Assembly (NCBI GenBank): GCA_018401375.1
Contig: JAGYKR010000013.1
Location: 1-64,000, forward strand
From: Ilumatobacteraceae bacterium
GTDB taxonomy: Bacteria > Actinomycetota > Acidimicrobiia > Acidimicrobiales > Ilumatobacteraceae
DNA: 64,000 bases
Direction: 5' to 3'
The position numbers and the translations under genes are program-made. Of the stretch, positions 43,635 to 52,059 are shown in pieces (position 1 is the stretch's first letter; the number at the start of each line of letters is the position of its first letter). The notes under the pieces were generated by a model that was not told where the DNA came from, did no database searches, and saw nothing but the letters and a program-made list of their open reading frames with translations.

Positions 43635-44531
43635 TCAGTTGGTGAGCAGGGCAGGAGCGAGGCGACGCCACTGGGATTCGGGCATCGCTAAATCTTCGGC
43701 GAGCACCTGCACGCAGACGTGGTCGGCCCCGGCATCGTGGTGCTCTTTGACCCGGGCGGCGATCTGCTCCTCGGTGCCCCAGGCGACGATCGCGTCCACC
43801 AGGCGATCGCTACCTCCGTTGGTCCAGTCGCTCTCATCGAACCCGATCCGGGCCAAGTTGTTGTAGTAGTTGGGGAGGTTCAGATAAATCTTCATGCCGG
43901 CCCGAGCGATGCGGCGGGCTTCGGTGGGATCGGTTTCGAGCACCACCATCTGCTCGGGGGCCAACAACGCATCGGGGCCCATCACTTCACGAGCGAGGTG
44001 GGTGTGATCAGCGGTGGTGAAGTAGGGATGAGAGCCGTTTGCCGCAGTGGCGGAGAGTTCCAGCATCTTTGGTCCGAGCGCAGCCAGCAATCTACCCGGG
44101 TCGCTATCGGGGCCCTTGGCCATGAACAAGGCCTTGTCCATCCGGGCGAGGTACTCCACCATGTAGCTATAGGGCTTGGAGTAATCGTGTTTGCGGACCC
44201 CGGCCACGAGGTGGCCGTGACTAACGCCAAGGCCGAGCAGGAACCGATTCGGGAATGCTTCCGCGAGGGTCTTTTGCCCCGCCGCCATGGTCATTGGATC
44301 GCGGGCGTAGATGTTTGCGATCCCGGTGGCGAGAGCGAGGCGTTCGGTGGCCGACAGCAACACGGCCGCGGATACGAATGGGTCACGGCCTACCGCTTCG
44401 GCGATCCACATCGCACCAAAGCCGAGCTCTTCCACCACTTGCGCAGCGCGCCTGGCCTCAGGGGTGGGCAAGGCGTCAACACCGCCGTACCAGATGCCGA
44501 TGCGACCGATATCTACTGCTGGTTTGGACAT
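43635..44531 (-). CDS. Luciferase-like monooxygenase, probably F420-dependent
   Basis: A 298-residue LLM-class flavin or F420 oxidoreductase. The N-terminus is GRIGIWYGGVDALPTPEARR. Typical segments are VVEELGFGAMWIAEAVGRDP, TGIANIYARDPMTMAAGQKT, LAEAFPNRFLLGLGVSHGHL and VCVQVLAEDLAMPESQWRRL. It resembles the TIGR03620-type group often called F420-dependent. The substrate is unknown. It is divergent from the DEAD-box helicase gene across about 120 bases, and 42 bases downstream lies the thiolase gene on the same strand. Confidence 0.87.
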   Translation of the reverse strand: MSKPAVDIGRIGIWYGGVDALPTPEARRAAQVVEELGFGAMWIAEAVGRDPFVSAAVLLSATERLALATGIANIYARDPMTMAAGQKTLAEAFPNRFLLGLGVSHGHLVAGVRKHDYSKPYSYMVEYLARMDKALFMAKGPDSDPGRLLAALGPKMLELSATAANGSHPYFTTADHTHLAREVMGPDALLAPEQMVVLETDPTEARRIARAGMKIYLNLPNYYNNLARIGFDESDWTNGGSDRLVDAIVAWGTEEQIAARVKEHHDAGADHVCVQVLAEDLAMPESQWRRLAPALLTN

Positions 44532-44652
44532 GATCTTCCTTCTTGGGCGAGAACCGTTGACTGATCCGTGGACTGACTGCGTTGCAATGTTCGCGTAACG
44601 TCACTCCGTAATCGGCATCGCAGCGTGACGGCGCCGTTAGCGTGAGATCGAC

Positions 44653-46497
44653 ATGAGTGAATACGAAACCACCGACGCCGAGGAATCCCCGGCACATATT
44701 GATCTTTCCCCGGAAGAGGCACTCCCTGAAGAGGGCGATGTTGAACCCGAAGGGCTCGTTGTTGAAGAGATGCTGACCGGCTTTGACGCCCTCGGCTTAA
44801 ACCCCGAACTGCTCGGCTCGCTGCGCGCTCTCGGCTATGAGGAGCCAACTCCGATTCAGCGCGAGACGATCCCGCTGTTATTGCAAGGCCACGATCTCGT
44901 TGGCCAAGCGGCCACGGGTACCGGCAAGACCGCAGCGTTCGCACTGCCGATCGTGGAGCGGATCGCGGCGCGCACTGGAGCCCGGCGTAATCCGGTGGCG
45001 CTGGTTCTCGTACCCACCCGCGAACTTGCGATGCAGGTCTCTGAAGCGTTCTATAAGTACGGACACTCCTGTGGGGCGAGCGTGGTTCCGGTTTACGGCG
45101 GCCAGCACATCAGCCGGCAACTCGACGCGTTGCGCCGTGGAGTGGACGTGGTGGTGGCCACTCCCGGTAGAGCGATCGATCACATCCGACGTGGATCGAT
45201 GGTGTTAACCGATGTGTCCGCAGTCGTGCTCGATGAGGCCGACGAGATGTTGGACATGGGCTTTGCCGAGGATCTTGAACTGATCCTCGAAGCGGTGCCG
45301 CAACCGCGCCAGACGGTGTTGTTTTCGGCCACGATGCCGCCCCGGATCGATGCGATCGCCAGGCGGCACCTCAAAGATCCGCAGCGGGTCAAGATCTCTG
45401 CCGCTAAGACGGAGCCCGGTGAGGCCCCCAAGGTGCGCCAAGGCGTGTACGTGGTCCAGCGCCAGCACAAGGCTGCTGCGCTCGGTCGGATCCTCGACGT
45501 TGAAGCCCCAGGGGCCGCGATCGTGTTTTGTCGGACCCGTGGCGAAGTGGATCAACTCACCGAAACCCTCAATGGTCGCGGCTACCGTGCCGAGGCCTTG
45601 CACGGCGGAATGGATCAAGCCCAGCGCGACCGGGTGATGGGTCGATTGCGTTCGGGTACGGCGGAGCTACTCGTAGCTACGGATGTGGCGGCCCGCGGTC
45701 TCGATATCGATTCGTTGACCCACGTTGTGAACTTCGATGTCCCTTCTGCTCCGGAGGCTTATGTGCACCGGATCGGTCGGGTGGGTCGGGCGGGGCGCGA
45801 AGGCGTGGCGATCACGTTGGCTGAGCCGCGCGAATTGCGCCTGCTGGCCAATATCGAGCGCCTCACTAAGCACAAGATCGGGGCGGAAAAGGTGCCCTCG
45901 GTTGCTGATTTGCGAGCCCGGCAGGTGAACCAAACGGTGCAGATGCTGTCGATAGCCATCGCTGAGACCGAAGGTGAGGAGATCCACGACGAGCAGTCAA
46001 AGACCGCCGTTGCCCAGGTCATCGAACGTCTTCTCGCTGATCATGATGCCTTAGCGGTAGCACGGGTGGCGGTGCGGTTACTGCATGAGTCCTCGGTGAA
46101 TGCTGAAGATGAGCGTGAGATTCCTGACGCCACCCCGAAGGTTTCGCCTAAGGGCAGTGCGGGTAAAGACTCCGGCAGAGATGGCGGCAGAGATGGCGGT
46201 AAGAAGTTTGGCGATCGCGGTGCGCGCCACAAACTGTCAGATTCCACGGCCACCGGGCAGGTCTGGGTGGGTGCTGGCAAGACGTCCAATGTCCGGCCGC
46301 AGGACCTCGTCGGGGCGATCGCCAACGAGACGTCCTTGACCGGACGCCAAATCGGCGGGATCCGGGTGCTCGATCATTACTCCGTGGTGGAGGTGCCAGC
46401 CGGGTCAGTAGATGAGGTGATCGGCGCTCTGAATCAGACGATGTTGCGCGGCAAGAAGGTGACGGCTCGCCGCTACGAGGACTCCCGCCGGAAATAA
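44653..46497 (+). CDS. deaD: DEAD-box RNA helicase with DbpA-type RNA-binding domain
   Basis: A 614-residue helicase of the DeaD/CsdA type. Motifs are TPIQRETIPLLLQGHDLVGQ (Q), ATGTGKTAAFALP (I), LVPTRELAMQV (Ia), TPGRAIDHIRRG (Ib), VVLDEADEMLDMGF (II), LFSATMP (III), VFCRTRGEVDQL (IV), LVATDVAARGLDIDSL (V) and HRIGRVGRAGREG (VI). A Gly/Arg/Asp-rich linker with a 12-base repeat leads to a DbpA RNA-recognition domain near the end (RPQDLVGAIANETSLTGRQI, GGIRVLDHYSVVEVPAGSVD). It works on structured RNA, ribosome assembly or cold-stress mRNA. The N-terminus has a short acidic extension. Confidence 0.92.
   Translation: MSEYETTDAEESPAHIDLSPEEALPEEGDVEPEGLVVEEMLTGFDALGLNPELLGSLRALGYEEPTPIQRETIPLLLQGHDLVGQAATGTGKTAAFALPIVERIAARTGARRNPVALVLVPTRELAMQVSEAFYKYGHSCGASVVPVYGGQHISRQLDALRRGVDVVVATPGRAIDHIRRGSMVLTDVSAVVLDEADEMLDMGFAEDLELILEAVPQPRQTVLFSATMPPRIDAIARRHLKDPQRVKISAAKTEPGEAPKVRQGVYVVQRQHKAAALGRILDVEAPGAAIVFCRTRGEVDQLTETLNGRGYRAEALHGGMDQAQRDRVMGRLRSGTAELLVATDVAARGLDIDSLTHVVNFDVPSAPEAYVHRIGRVGRAGREGVAITLAEPRELRLLANIERLTKHKIGAEKVPSVADLRARQVNQTVQMLSIAIAETEGEEIHDEQSKTAVAQVIERLLADHDALAVARVAVRLLHESSVNAEDEREIPDATPKVSPKGSAGKDSGRDGGRDGGKKFGDRGARHKLSDSTATGQVWVGAGKTSNVRPQDLVGAIANETSLTGRQIGGIRVLDHYSVVEVPAGSVDEVIGALNQTMLRGKKVTARRYEDSRRK
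46174..46197 (+). repeat. 12-base tandem repeat, two units, in the deaD linker
   Basis: GGCAGAGATGGC occurs twice, at 46174 and 46186, in frame, encoding GRDG twice in the basic linker before the RNA-binding domain. Confidence 0.75.
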
Positions 46498-46545
46498 GTC
46501 TTCCCCCTCAGGAGATATTTCCCTTCAGATTTTCTGCCGCTCCGA

Positions 46546-46575
46546 TTGACGTGACCGTTGTCACGTTCCTATGGT
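46546..46575 (+). promoter_or_regulatory. Promoter with embedded operator-like dyad before the LLM monooxygenase
   Basis: TTGACG (46546-46551) and TATGGT (46570-46575) are separated by 18 bases and look like a housekeeping promoter. Between them lies a perfect dyad, ACGTGAC (46549-46555) and GTCACGT (46560-46566) around CGTT. The gene starts 34 bases downstream at 46610. A repressor bound to the dyad would cover both promoter elements. Confidence 0.62.
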
Positions 46576-46609
46576 GAGAGCGGGGAATCACAACTGAATA
46601 GGGGACATC

Positions 46610-47770
46610 ATGCGTTTCGGAATCTTTATGGCACCGTTCCATTGTCCGGCAGGCCAAGACCCGATCTCGGCTCTGCAACGAGATTTGGAACTCGTGCAAC
46701 TATTGGATCGTCTGGGATATGACGAGGCCTGGATCGGGGAGCATCATTCGGCGGGGGCCGAGATCATCCCGGATCCGATGATTTTCATCGGGTACGCAGC
46801 ACCGCAGACCCGTCACATCAAACTCGGTACCGGCGTGCTCTCGCTGCCTTACCACAACCCGTTGTTGGTGGCAGATCGGGCCTTCTTCCTGGATCAGCTC
46901 ACCCGTGGCCGGTTCATGCTCGGCCTCGGACCGGGTGCTTTGCCCGGGGATGCGCAGATGCTCGGCATCTCCATCGAGGAGCAGCGCACTGCGCTCGAGG
47001 AGGACACTGAGGTCTTGATGAAGTTGTTGGCGGGGGAGACGGTCACCGCTAAGACCTCGCGCTACAACTTGGTCAACGCTCAGTCTCAGTACCGGGCGTA
47101 TTCAGACTTTGATATCGCCGTAGCGGCCATCGCTTCGCCCACCGGACCTCGGATCGCTGGACGTCATGGCGTTGGACTGTTGTCCATCGGGGCTACTGCT
47201 GCAGGTGGCTTTGATGCGCTTGCGCACCATTGGGATGTGATGGAGGAACGGGCCGCCGAGTTCGGTCAGACCGCTGACCGCAACAAGTGGCGACTCGTCG
47301 GGCCGATGCATATCGCAGAAACCAAGGAGCAGGCCATCGAGGACGCGAGATTTGGTCTCGACGACTGGTGTCACTACACCCAAAAGATCCTCGCGGTCCC
47401 GCACTTCCGTGCCGCCGGGGAGACCTTTGAGGAGCGGGTGGAATGGGTCAACGAGTCCGGTCTCGGGGTGATCGGCACGCCCGATGATGCAATCCGCCAG
47501 ATCGAACGGCTCGAGAAGCAGTCCAACGGCGGGTTTGGTGCGTATCTGATGATGGCTCACGAGTGGGCCAATCCGTCCGCTACTCATCGCCATTACGAGC
47601 TCTTCGCTCGGTTTGTGAAGCCACGGTTCCAGGGCATGGCCCGGGGTCCGTTGTCCGCACAGGATCGAGCCATTGGTGAATGGGAGTCCCTTGGGGACCG
47701 GGTAGAGCGAGCCGTTGCGGCCGCCACCGAAAGGCACTTCTCACAAAAGGAAGCCTCCACGGCCTCCTGA
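46610..47770 (+). CDS. Luciferase-like monooxygenase resembling limonene 1,2-monooxygenase
   Basis: A 386-residue LLM-class monooxygenase. It begins MRFGIFMAPFHCPAGQDPIS and continues LDRLGYDEAWIGEHHSAGAE, LGTGVLSLPYHNPLLVADRA, LTRGRFMLGLGPGALPGDAQ and WHRVA-type helices such as RFVKPRFQGMARGP. The length (386) and overall pattern are close to the FAD-dependent LimB enzymes of Rhodococcus, which epoxidise limonene. Related LLM monooxygenases act on other ring substrates, so this is a moderate call. It sits behind a strong promoter with a dyad operator and is followed by a hairpin and an acyl-CoA ligase gene. Confidence 0.82.
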   Translation: MRFGIFMAPFHCPAGQDPISALQRDLELVQLLDRLGYDEAWIGEHHSAGAEIIPDPMIFIGYAAPQTRHIKLGTGVLSLPYHNPLLVADRAFFLDQLTRGRFMLGLGPGALPGDAQMLGISIEEQRTALEEDTEVLMKLLAGETVTAKTSRYNLVNAQSQYRAYSDFDIAVAAIASPTGPRIAGRHGVGLLSIGATAAGGFDALAHHWDVMEERAAEFGQTADRNKWRLVGPMHIAETKEQAIEDARFGLDDWCHYTQKILAVPHFRAAGETFEERVEWVNESGLGVIGTPDDAIRQIERLEKQSNGGFGAYLMMAHEWANPSATHRHYELFARFVKPRFQGMARGPLSAQDRAIGEWESLGDRVERAVAAATERHFSQKEASTAS

Positions 47771-47788
47771 GAAGTATCTGCGGTGCGC

Positions 47789-47826
47789 AGAAGCGGCAGT
47801 ATGTCGGGGGGCATGCTGCCGCTTCT
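47789..47826 (+). terminator. Strong hairpin after the monooxygenase gene
   Basis: AGAAGCGGCAG (47789-47799) and CTGCCGCTTCT (47816-47826) make a perfect 11-base stem around a 16-base loop. It lies 19 bases after the monooxygenase stop. The 3' flank TGCTGTG has only a weak T-run, so it may terminate poorly or act as an mRNA-stabilising stem. Confidence 0.6.
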
Positions 47827-47859
47827 TGCTGTGTGGAGTGAAATCTGAGGAGAGCGCTG

Positions 47860-49503
47860 ATGCAGGTAAACAATCTGAGTAGTGACGCCGGTCCTATCGA
47901 TGTGGCGCTGTTGGAACAGACCATTGGAGCGAATCTCAATGACACGGTGCGCGCTTACCCCGACAATGAGGCACTGGTGGCATGCCATCAAGGGATCAGA
48001 TGGACCTATCGGGAATTTGGCGAGCGGGTGGATGCGCTGGCTAAAGGGTTAATGGCACGCGGTCTCGCAGTGGGGGACCGGGTGGGTGTGTGGAGCCCGA
48101 ACTACGCCGAATGGACGCTGCTGCAATATGCCACGGCACAGATTGGCGTGATCCTGGTCAACATTAACCCGGCCTATCGGACCCACGAACTCTCTTACGC
48201 CTTGAATCAGTCGGGTGCAGTGATGCTGTGCGCGGCGCCCGAATTTAAGGGTTCCGATTACGTGGCGATGGTGGCTGAGATCCGCAATGAGTGTCCCGAT
48301 CTCCAGCATGTGGTGTTTTGGTGGACACCGGAGTGGGAAGAACTGACATCTGAACTGATCACCGGACAGACCGTGAGCGATGCGGCCTATCGGGAACGTC
48401 AGGCCACGCTGTCGCCTGATGACCCGATCAACATCCAATACACCTCGGGGACGACCGGCTTTCCGAAGGGCGCGACCCTGTCCCATCGCAACATCATTAA
48501 CAACGGTTACTTCGTGGCGCAGTTGCAAGAATTCACCGATCAGGATCGACTCTGTATCCCTGTGCCCTTTTATCACTGCTTTGGAATGGTGATGGGGAAC
48601 CTTGGGTGCACCACCCACGGTGCAACGATGGTGATCCCCGGGGACTCCTTCGATCCGGTCGCAGTGCTCAGCGCCGTGGAGACCGAACGCTGTACGGCGC
48701 TGTACGGGGTGCCGACCATGTTCATTGCCGAACTCGGCCACCCGGATTTTGATCGGTTTGATCTGTCCAGTTTGCGCACCGGAGTGATGGCGGGTGCCTT
48801 GTGTCCGGTGGAGGTGATGAAGGCCTGCGTGGACCGGATGAACATGGCCGAGGTCACCATTTGCTACGGGATGACTGAAACCTCTCCGGTGTCTACTCAG
48901 ACGCTTCCCGGGGATTCCTTGCACCATCGCACCGCAACGGTGGGTCGGGCCCATCCGCATGTAGAAATCCGGGTGGCGGACCCAGAAACCGGAGAGACCC
49001 TGCCCCGCGGGACCGCTGGAGAATTCTGTACACGGGGCTACTCAGTGATGAGTGGATATTGGAACGATCCGGCCAAGACCGCAGAGGCGATCGATGCCGA
49101 AGGCTGGATGCATACCGGCGATCTCGCAGTGATGGCCCCCGATGGTTATGTAGAGATCGTTGGGCGGATTAAAGACCTCGTGATCCGTGGTGGGGAGAAC
49201 ATCTATCCGCGCGAGATCGAGGAGTTCTTATTCACCCACCCCGAGATCCTCGAGGTCCAAGCGATCGGGATCCCCGATGCGCGCTACGGGGAAGAACTGA
49301 TGGTCTGGGTCAAAAGGGCGCCCGGCTCCACCCTTGAGGCTGAGCAGGTGCGCGAGTTCTGTCGGGGCAAGATTGCGCACTTTAAGGTGCCGCGCTACGT
49401 CCGGTTCGTGGAGGAGTTTCCGATGACCGTGACCGGCAAGGTGCGCAAAGTGGAGATGCGGGAGATTTCTATCGCCGAACTTGGATCTGGTGGGCATCCC
49501 TAA
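47860..49503 (+). CDS. AMP-forming acyl-CoA ligase
   Basis: A 547-residue ANL ligase. P-loop [20 protein letters not shown], adenine-site [60 protein letters not shown] and the catalytic lysine near [14 protein letters not shown] are all in place. The motif order fits medium-chain fatty-acid CoA ligases. ATG 47860 has GAGGAG upstream. It is followed by a thioesterase gene ten bases on, so ligase and thioesterase may form a small acyl-CoA module. Confidence 0.92.
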   Translation: MQVNNLSSDAGPIDVALLEQTIGANLNDTVRAYPDNEALVACHQGIRWTYREFGERVDALAKGLMARGLAVGDRVGVWSPNYAEWTLLQYATAQIGVILVNINPAYRTHELSYALNQSGAVMLCAAPEFKGSDYVAMVAEIRNECPDLQHVVFWWTPEWEELTSELITGQTVSDAAYRERQATLSPDDPINIQYTSGTTGFPKGATLSHRNIINNGYFVAQLQEFTDQDRLCIPVPFYHCFGMVMGNLGCTTHGATMVIPGDSFDPVAVLSAVETERCTALYGVPTMFIAELGHPDFDRFDLSSLRTGVMAGALCPVEVMKACVDRMNMAEVTICYGMTETSPVSTQTLPGDSLHHRTATVGRAHPHVEIRVADPETGETLPRGTAGEFCTRGYSVMSGYWNDPAKTAEAIDAEGWMHTGDLAVMAPDGYVEIVGRIKDLVIRGGENIYPREIEEFLFTHPEILEVQAIGIPDARYGEELMVWVKRAPGSTLEAEQVREFCRGKIAHFKVPRYVRFVEEFPMTVTGKVRKVEMREISIAELGSGGHP

Positions 49504-49512
49504 ACTGCGGGG

Positions 49513-50424
49513 GTGACTCCGATCTCCCCCCGATCTCCTGAATCTGCCGGCTATTCGGCCCATCTGACTGCGGATGCAGAGTTCCTCGGAATGCAGCGGG
49601 TGGAGGGGACCAACCGATTTGCGTTCACCGTCACCGACCACCTGAGCCGACTCGACGGCAAGCTTTATGGCGGTACTGCAATCGCAGCCTCGGTGGCCGC
49701 AGCCGAACAGGTCAGTGACCGTCCGGCCTTATGGATGACTACGCAGTTTGTGTCCACCACTGGTCTTGGTTCCGAGATCACCGTGCACGTGGAGGTGCTG
49801 GCTCCGGGACGTCGCACCCATCAGGTCTCGGTGACCGGCACCGATGCCCAAGGCCAGGTGATCTTCGCCTCCCTCGGCGCCACCGGGCAACATGCTCTTG
49901 ATGGGCTCACCGGGGAGTTTGAATCACGACCAGATGTTGGTGCACCCGAGACCGGGGAAGTGTGGTCCAGTCCATTCATAGGGATGGCCCGTGGTGCTGG
50001 AATTGATCCGGCCGCACTGCCGCTACTTGGCGGAGTGGGGTTCTCTGGTGCGGTAGATCTTCGACATCCCGAGGTGCACCATCATCCCGATCCGGGTCCG
50101 GGTCGGGTCTGTGTGTGGGCGCGGCGTACCGATGGTGGGCCGGTCACCGCGGCAGTGGCTGCATATCTAGCCGACATGGTGCCAATGGCGGTGGCCCGGG
50201 CGCATGGGGTGGTGGCGATGGGAACCAGCCTCGATAACACGATTCGGATCGGGACATATGTGGAATCGGAGTGGGTGCTGATCGATCTGCGCCCGCATCT
50301 CGCTGCAGGTGGGTACGGTCATGGGATCGCCCACGTGTGGAGCGAAGAGGGTCGGCTCCTGGCCACGGCCAGCCAGACGGCATCGATGCGGCCTTTTGAT
50401 CCGGCCAATCTGCCCTGGGTCTGA
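49513..50424 (+). CDS. Acyl-CoA thioesterase, TesB/hot-dog type
   Basis: A 303-residue tandem hot-dog protein. The first half holds FAFTVTDHLSRLDGKLYGGT, AIAASVAAAEQV, RPALWMTTQFVST and GRRTHQVSVTGTDAQGQVIF; the second holds VTAAVAAYLADMVPMAVARA, GTSLDNTIRIGTYVESEWVL and GRLLATASQTASMRPF. This is the TesB-like acyl-CoA thioesterase pattern, which releases free acid and CoA. The start is GTG 49513, ten bases after the ligase stop. It may turn over CoA esters made by the neighbouring ligase. Substrate length is unknown. Confidence 0.83.
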   Translation: MTPISPRSPESAGYSAHLTADAEFLGMQRVEGTNRFAFTVTDHLSRLDGKLYGGTAIAASVAAAEQVSDRPALWMTTQFVSTTGLGSEITVHVEVLAPGRRTHQVSVTGTDAQGQVIFASLGATGQHALDGLTGEFESRPDVGAPETGEVWSSPFIGMARGAGIDPAALPLLGGVGFSGAVDLRHPEVHHHPDPGPGRVCVWARRTDGGPVTAAVAAYLADMVPMAVARAHGVVAMGTSLDNTIRIGTYVESEWVLIDLRPHLAAGGYGHGIAHVWSEEGRLLATASQTASMRPFDPANLPWV

Positions 50425-50461
50425 GTTGGCCCCGATCGGGCGAAGAGTGAAGGAGACGACA

Positions 50462-51805
50462 ATGAGTCGAGTTGTGATCATCGGTGGGGACGCCGCCGGG
50501 ATGTCCGCCGCCGCGCAGGCCAGTCGATCCGGCGCAGATATTGAGCTCGTGGTGTTTGAGCGCAGCGAGTACACGTCCTATGCCGCTTGCGGGTTGCCGT
50601 ATTACGTGGCGGGTCTGATCCCTGACGAGAACCAGCTGGTGGCGCGCAGCCCCGAGCAGCATCGGGCAAACGGGATCGATGTGCGTACCGGCCACGAAGT
50701 GATCTCTATCGACACCACAGAGCGCCAGGTCCTCGTGCGCGATCTCGCTTCAGGCACACAGACCCAAGAGCCCTTTGACCAACTTGTGATTGCGACGGGT
50801 GCGTCGGCGGTGCGGCCGCCACTCACCAACATCGATGCCCACGGGGTGATGAATATCACCGTCATCCCCGACGCAGTGGCGATCGAAGAGATTCTGCGCA
50901 ACCGCGCACCCCGACGTGCCGTGGTAGTGGGGGCCGGCTATATCGGCTTGGAGATGGCCGAAGCGTTCATGCTGCGCGGCCTCGAGGTCACCGTTGTGGA
51001 ACGTCTCGAACAGCCGATGGCCACTTTGGATGCCGATATGGCAGCAGATCTGGCCGATCAGATCCGCGGTCTTGGTATCGATCTGCGGCTCGGGGCCAGC
51101 GTCAGTGGTTTTGAGGTGGACGAGCACGGTTGGGTCACCGCCGTGCAGACCGATGCCGGTGCGGTGCCCGCCGACATCGTGGTCATGGGTCTTGGTGTGC
51201 GCGCGAATTCCCAACTTGCTGCAGATGCCGGGATTGCCGTGGGGCCGAGTGGTGCGATTGCCACCGATGACAAGATGCAGACCTCTGTGTCAGGGATCTA
51301 TGCGGCAGGGGATTGCGCCGAGAGTTTCCATCGGGTATCGCAGCGTCCGGTATCGATTGCGCTAGGGACTCACGCCAATAAGCAAGGCCGAGTGGTCGGG
51401 GTCAACATCGGCGGTGGTGATCTCCGATTTCCCGGTGTGATCGGCACCGCCGTCACCAAGTGTGGACATATCGAGGTCGGCCGCACCGGTCTCACCATGG
51501 TCGAAGCGGCAGACGCTGGCTTTGATGCGGTGGCTTCCAAGATCACCGCCGGCAGCAGGGCGCACTACTACCCCGACGGTGCCCCAATGGCAGTCAAGAT
51601 CGTTTCGGATAAGGCCAGTGGTCGGATGCTCGGAGCGCAGATCGTCGGCGGGCCAGAGTCAGCCAAGCGGATCGACACGTTGGCGATCGCGATCTGGAAC
51701 GAGATGACAGTGCAGGATTTCTCCCAGACTGACCTCGGTTATGCGCCGCCGTTCTCGCCGGTGTGGGATCCCATTCTCACTGCGGCCCGAACAAAGGCCC
51801 GCTGA
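50462..51805 (+). CDS. FAD/NAD(P)-dependent disulfide oxidoreductase, CoA-disulfide reductase type
   Basis: A 447-residue flavoenzyme. It shows VVIIGGDAAGMSAAAQA (FAD), EYTSYAACGLPYYVAGLIPD with the redox-active Cys at residue 43, RRAVVVGAGYIGLEMAEAF (NAD(P)H site), GIYAAGDCAESFH and a C-terminal dimer domain ending DFSQTDLGYAPPFSPVW. The single Cys in the YAACGLPYY context is that of CoA-disulfide reductase and NADH oxidase relatives. The likely role is thiol-disulfide or peroxide chemistry. It follows the thioesterase with AAGGAG before ATG 50462. Confidence 0.88.
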   Translation: MSRVVIIGGDAAGMSAAAQASRSGADIELVVFERSEYTSYAACGLPYYVAGLIPDENQLVARSPEQHRANGIDVRTGHEVISIDTTERQVLVRDLASGTQTQEPFDQLVIATGASAVRPPLTNIDAHGVMNITVIPDAVAIEEILRNRAPRRAVVVGAGYIGLEMAEAFMLRGLEVTVVERLEQPMATLDADMAADLADQIRGLGIDLRLGASVSGFEVDEHGWVTAVQTDAGAVPADIVVMGLGVRANSQLAADAGIAVGPSGAIATDDKMQTSVSGIYAAGDCAESFHRVSQRPVSIALGTHANKQGRVVGVNIGGGDLRFPGVIGTAVTKCGHIEVGRTGLTMVEAADAGFDAVASKITAGSRAHYYPDGAPMAVKIVSDKASGRMLGAQIVGGPESAKRIDTLAIAIWNEMTVQDFSQTDLGYAPPFSPVWDPILTAARTKAR

Positions 51806-51867
51806 CCTCGGCAGCTTCACCTCGCTCTTTCGTATCCACTGGCACTTAGGAGGGGTACGATTGGGTA

Positions 51868-52059
51868 ATGGGCTCGATTGAGCGAATAGTGACTATTCGC
51901 CGCTCTGATGATCACGATGAACATTGGCAATACTGGGTGACGCGCCCGATGCCTGAACGAATCGAGGCCGTGGAAGATCTTCGGCGCGAGCATCACGGAT
52001 GGTCTCATGAAACTGAACCCCGACTTCCAAGAGTTTTTAGAATTATTCGTCAGTCATGA
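51868..52059 (+). CDS. Small protein paired with a nucleotidyltransferase
   Basis: A 63-residue basic protein beginning IERIVTIRRSDDHDEHWQYW and ending EPRLPRVFRIIRQS. Small proteins of this type commonly sit just upstream of MNT-like nucleotidyltransferases, and the pair is thought to behave as an accessory or toxin-antitoxin-like unit; that is from general knowledge, not shown here. The start carries a perfect 19-base palindrome. The 3' end overlaps the next gene start by 53 bases. Nothing else is recognised. Confidence 0.6.
   Translation: MGSIERIVTIRRSDDHDEHWQYWVTRPMPERIEAVEDLRREHHGWSHETEPRLPRVFRIIRQS
51882..51900. promoter_or_regulatory. Perfect 19-base palindrome inside the start of the small gene
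   Basis: GCGAATAGTGACTATTCGC at 51882-51900 is a perfect inverted repeat, two 9-base arms around one G. It lies five codons into the 63-residue gene. An autoregulatory binding site for the encoded protein or its partner is one option; an RNA hairpin controlling translation is another. Confidence 0.65.
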
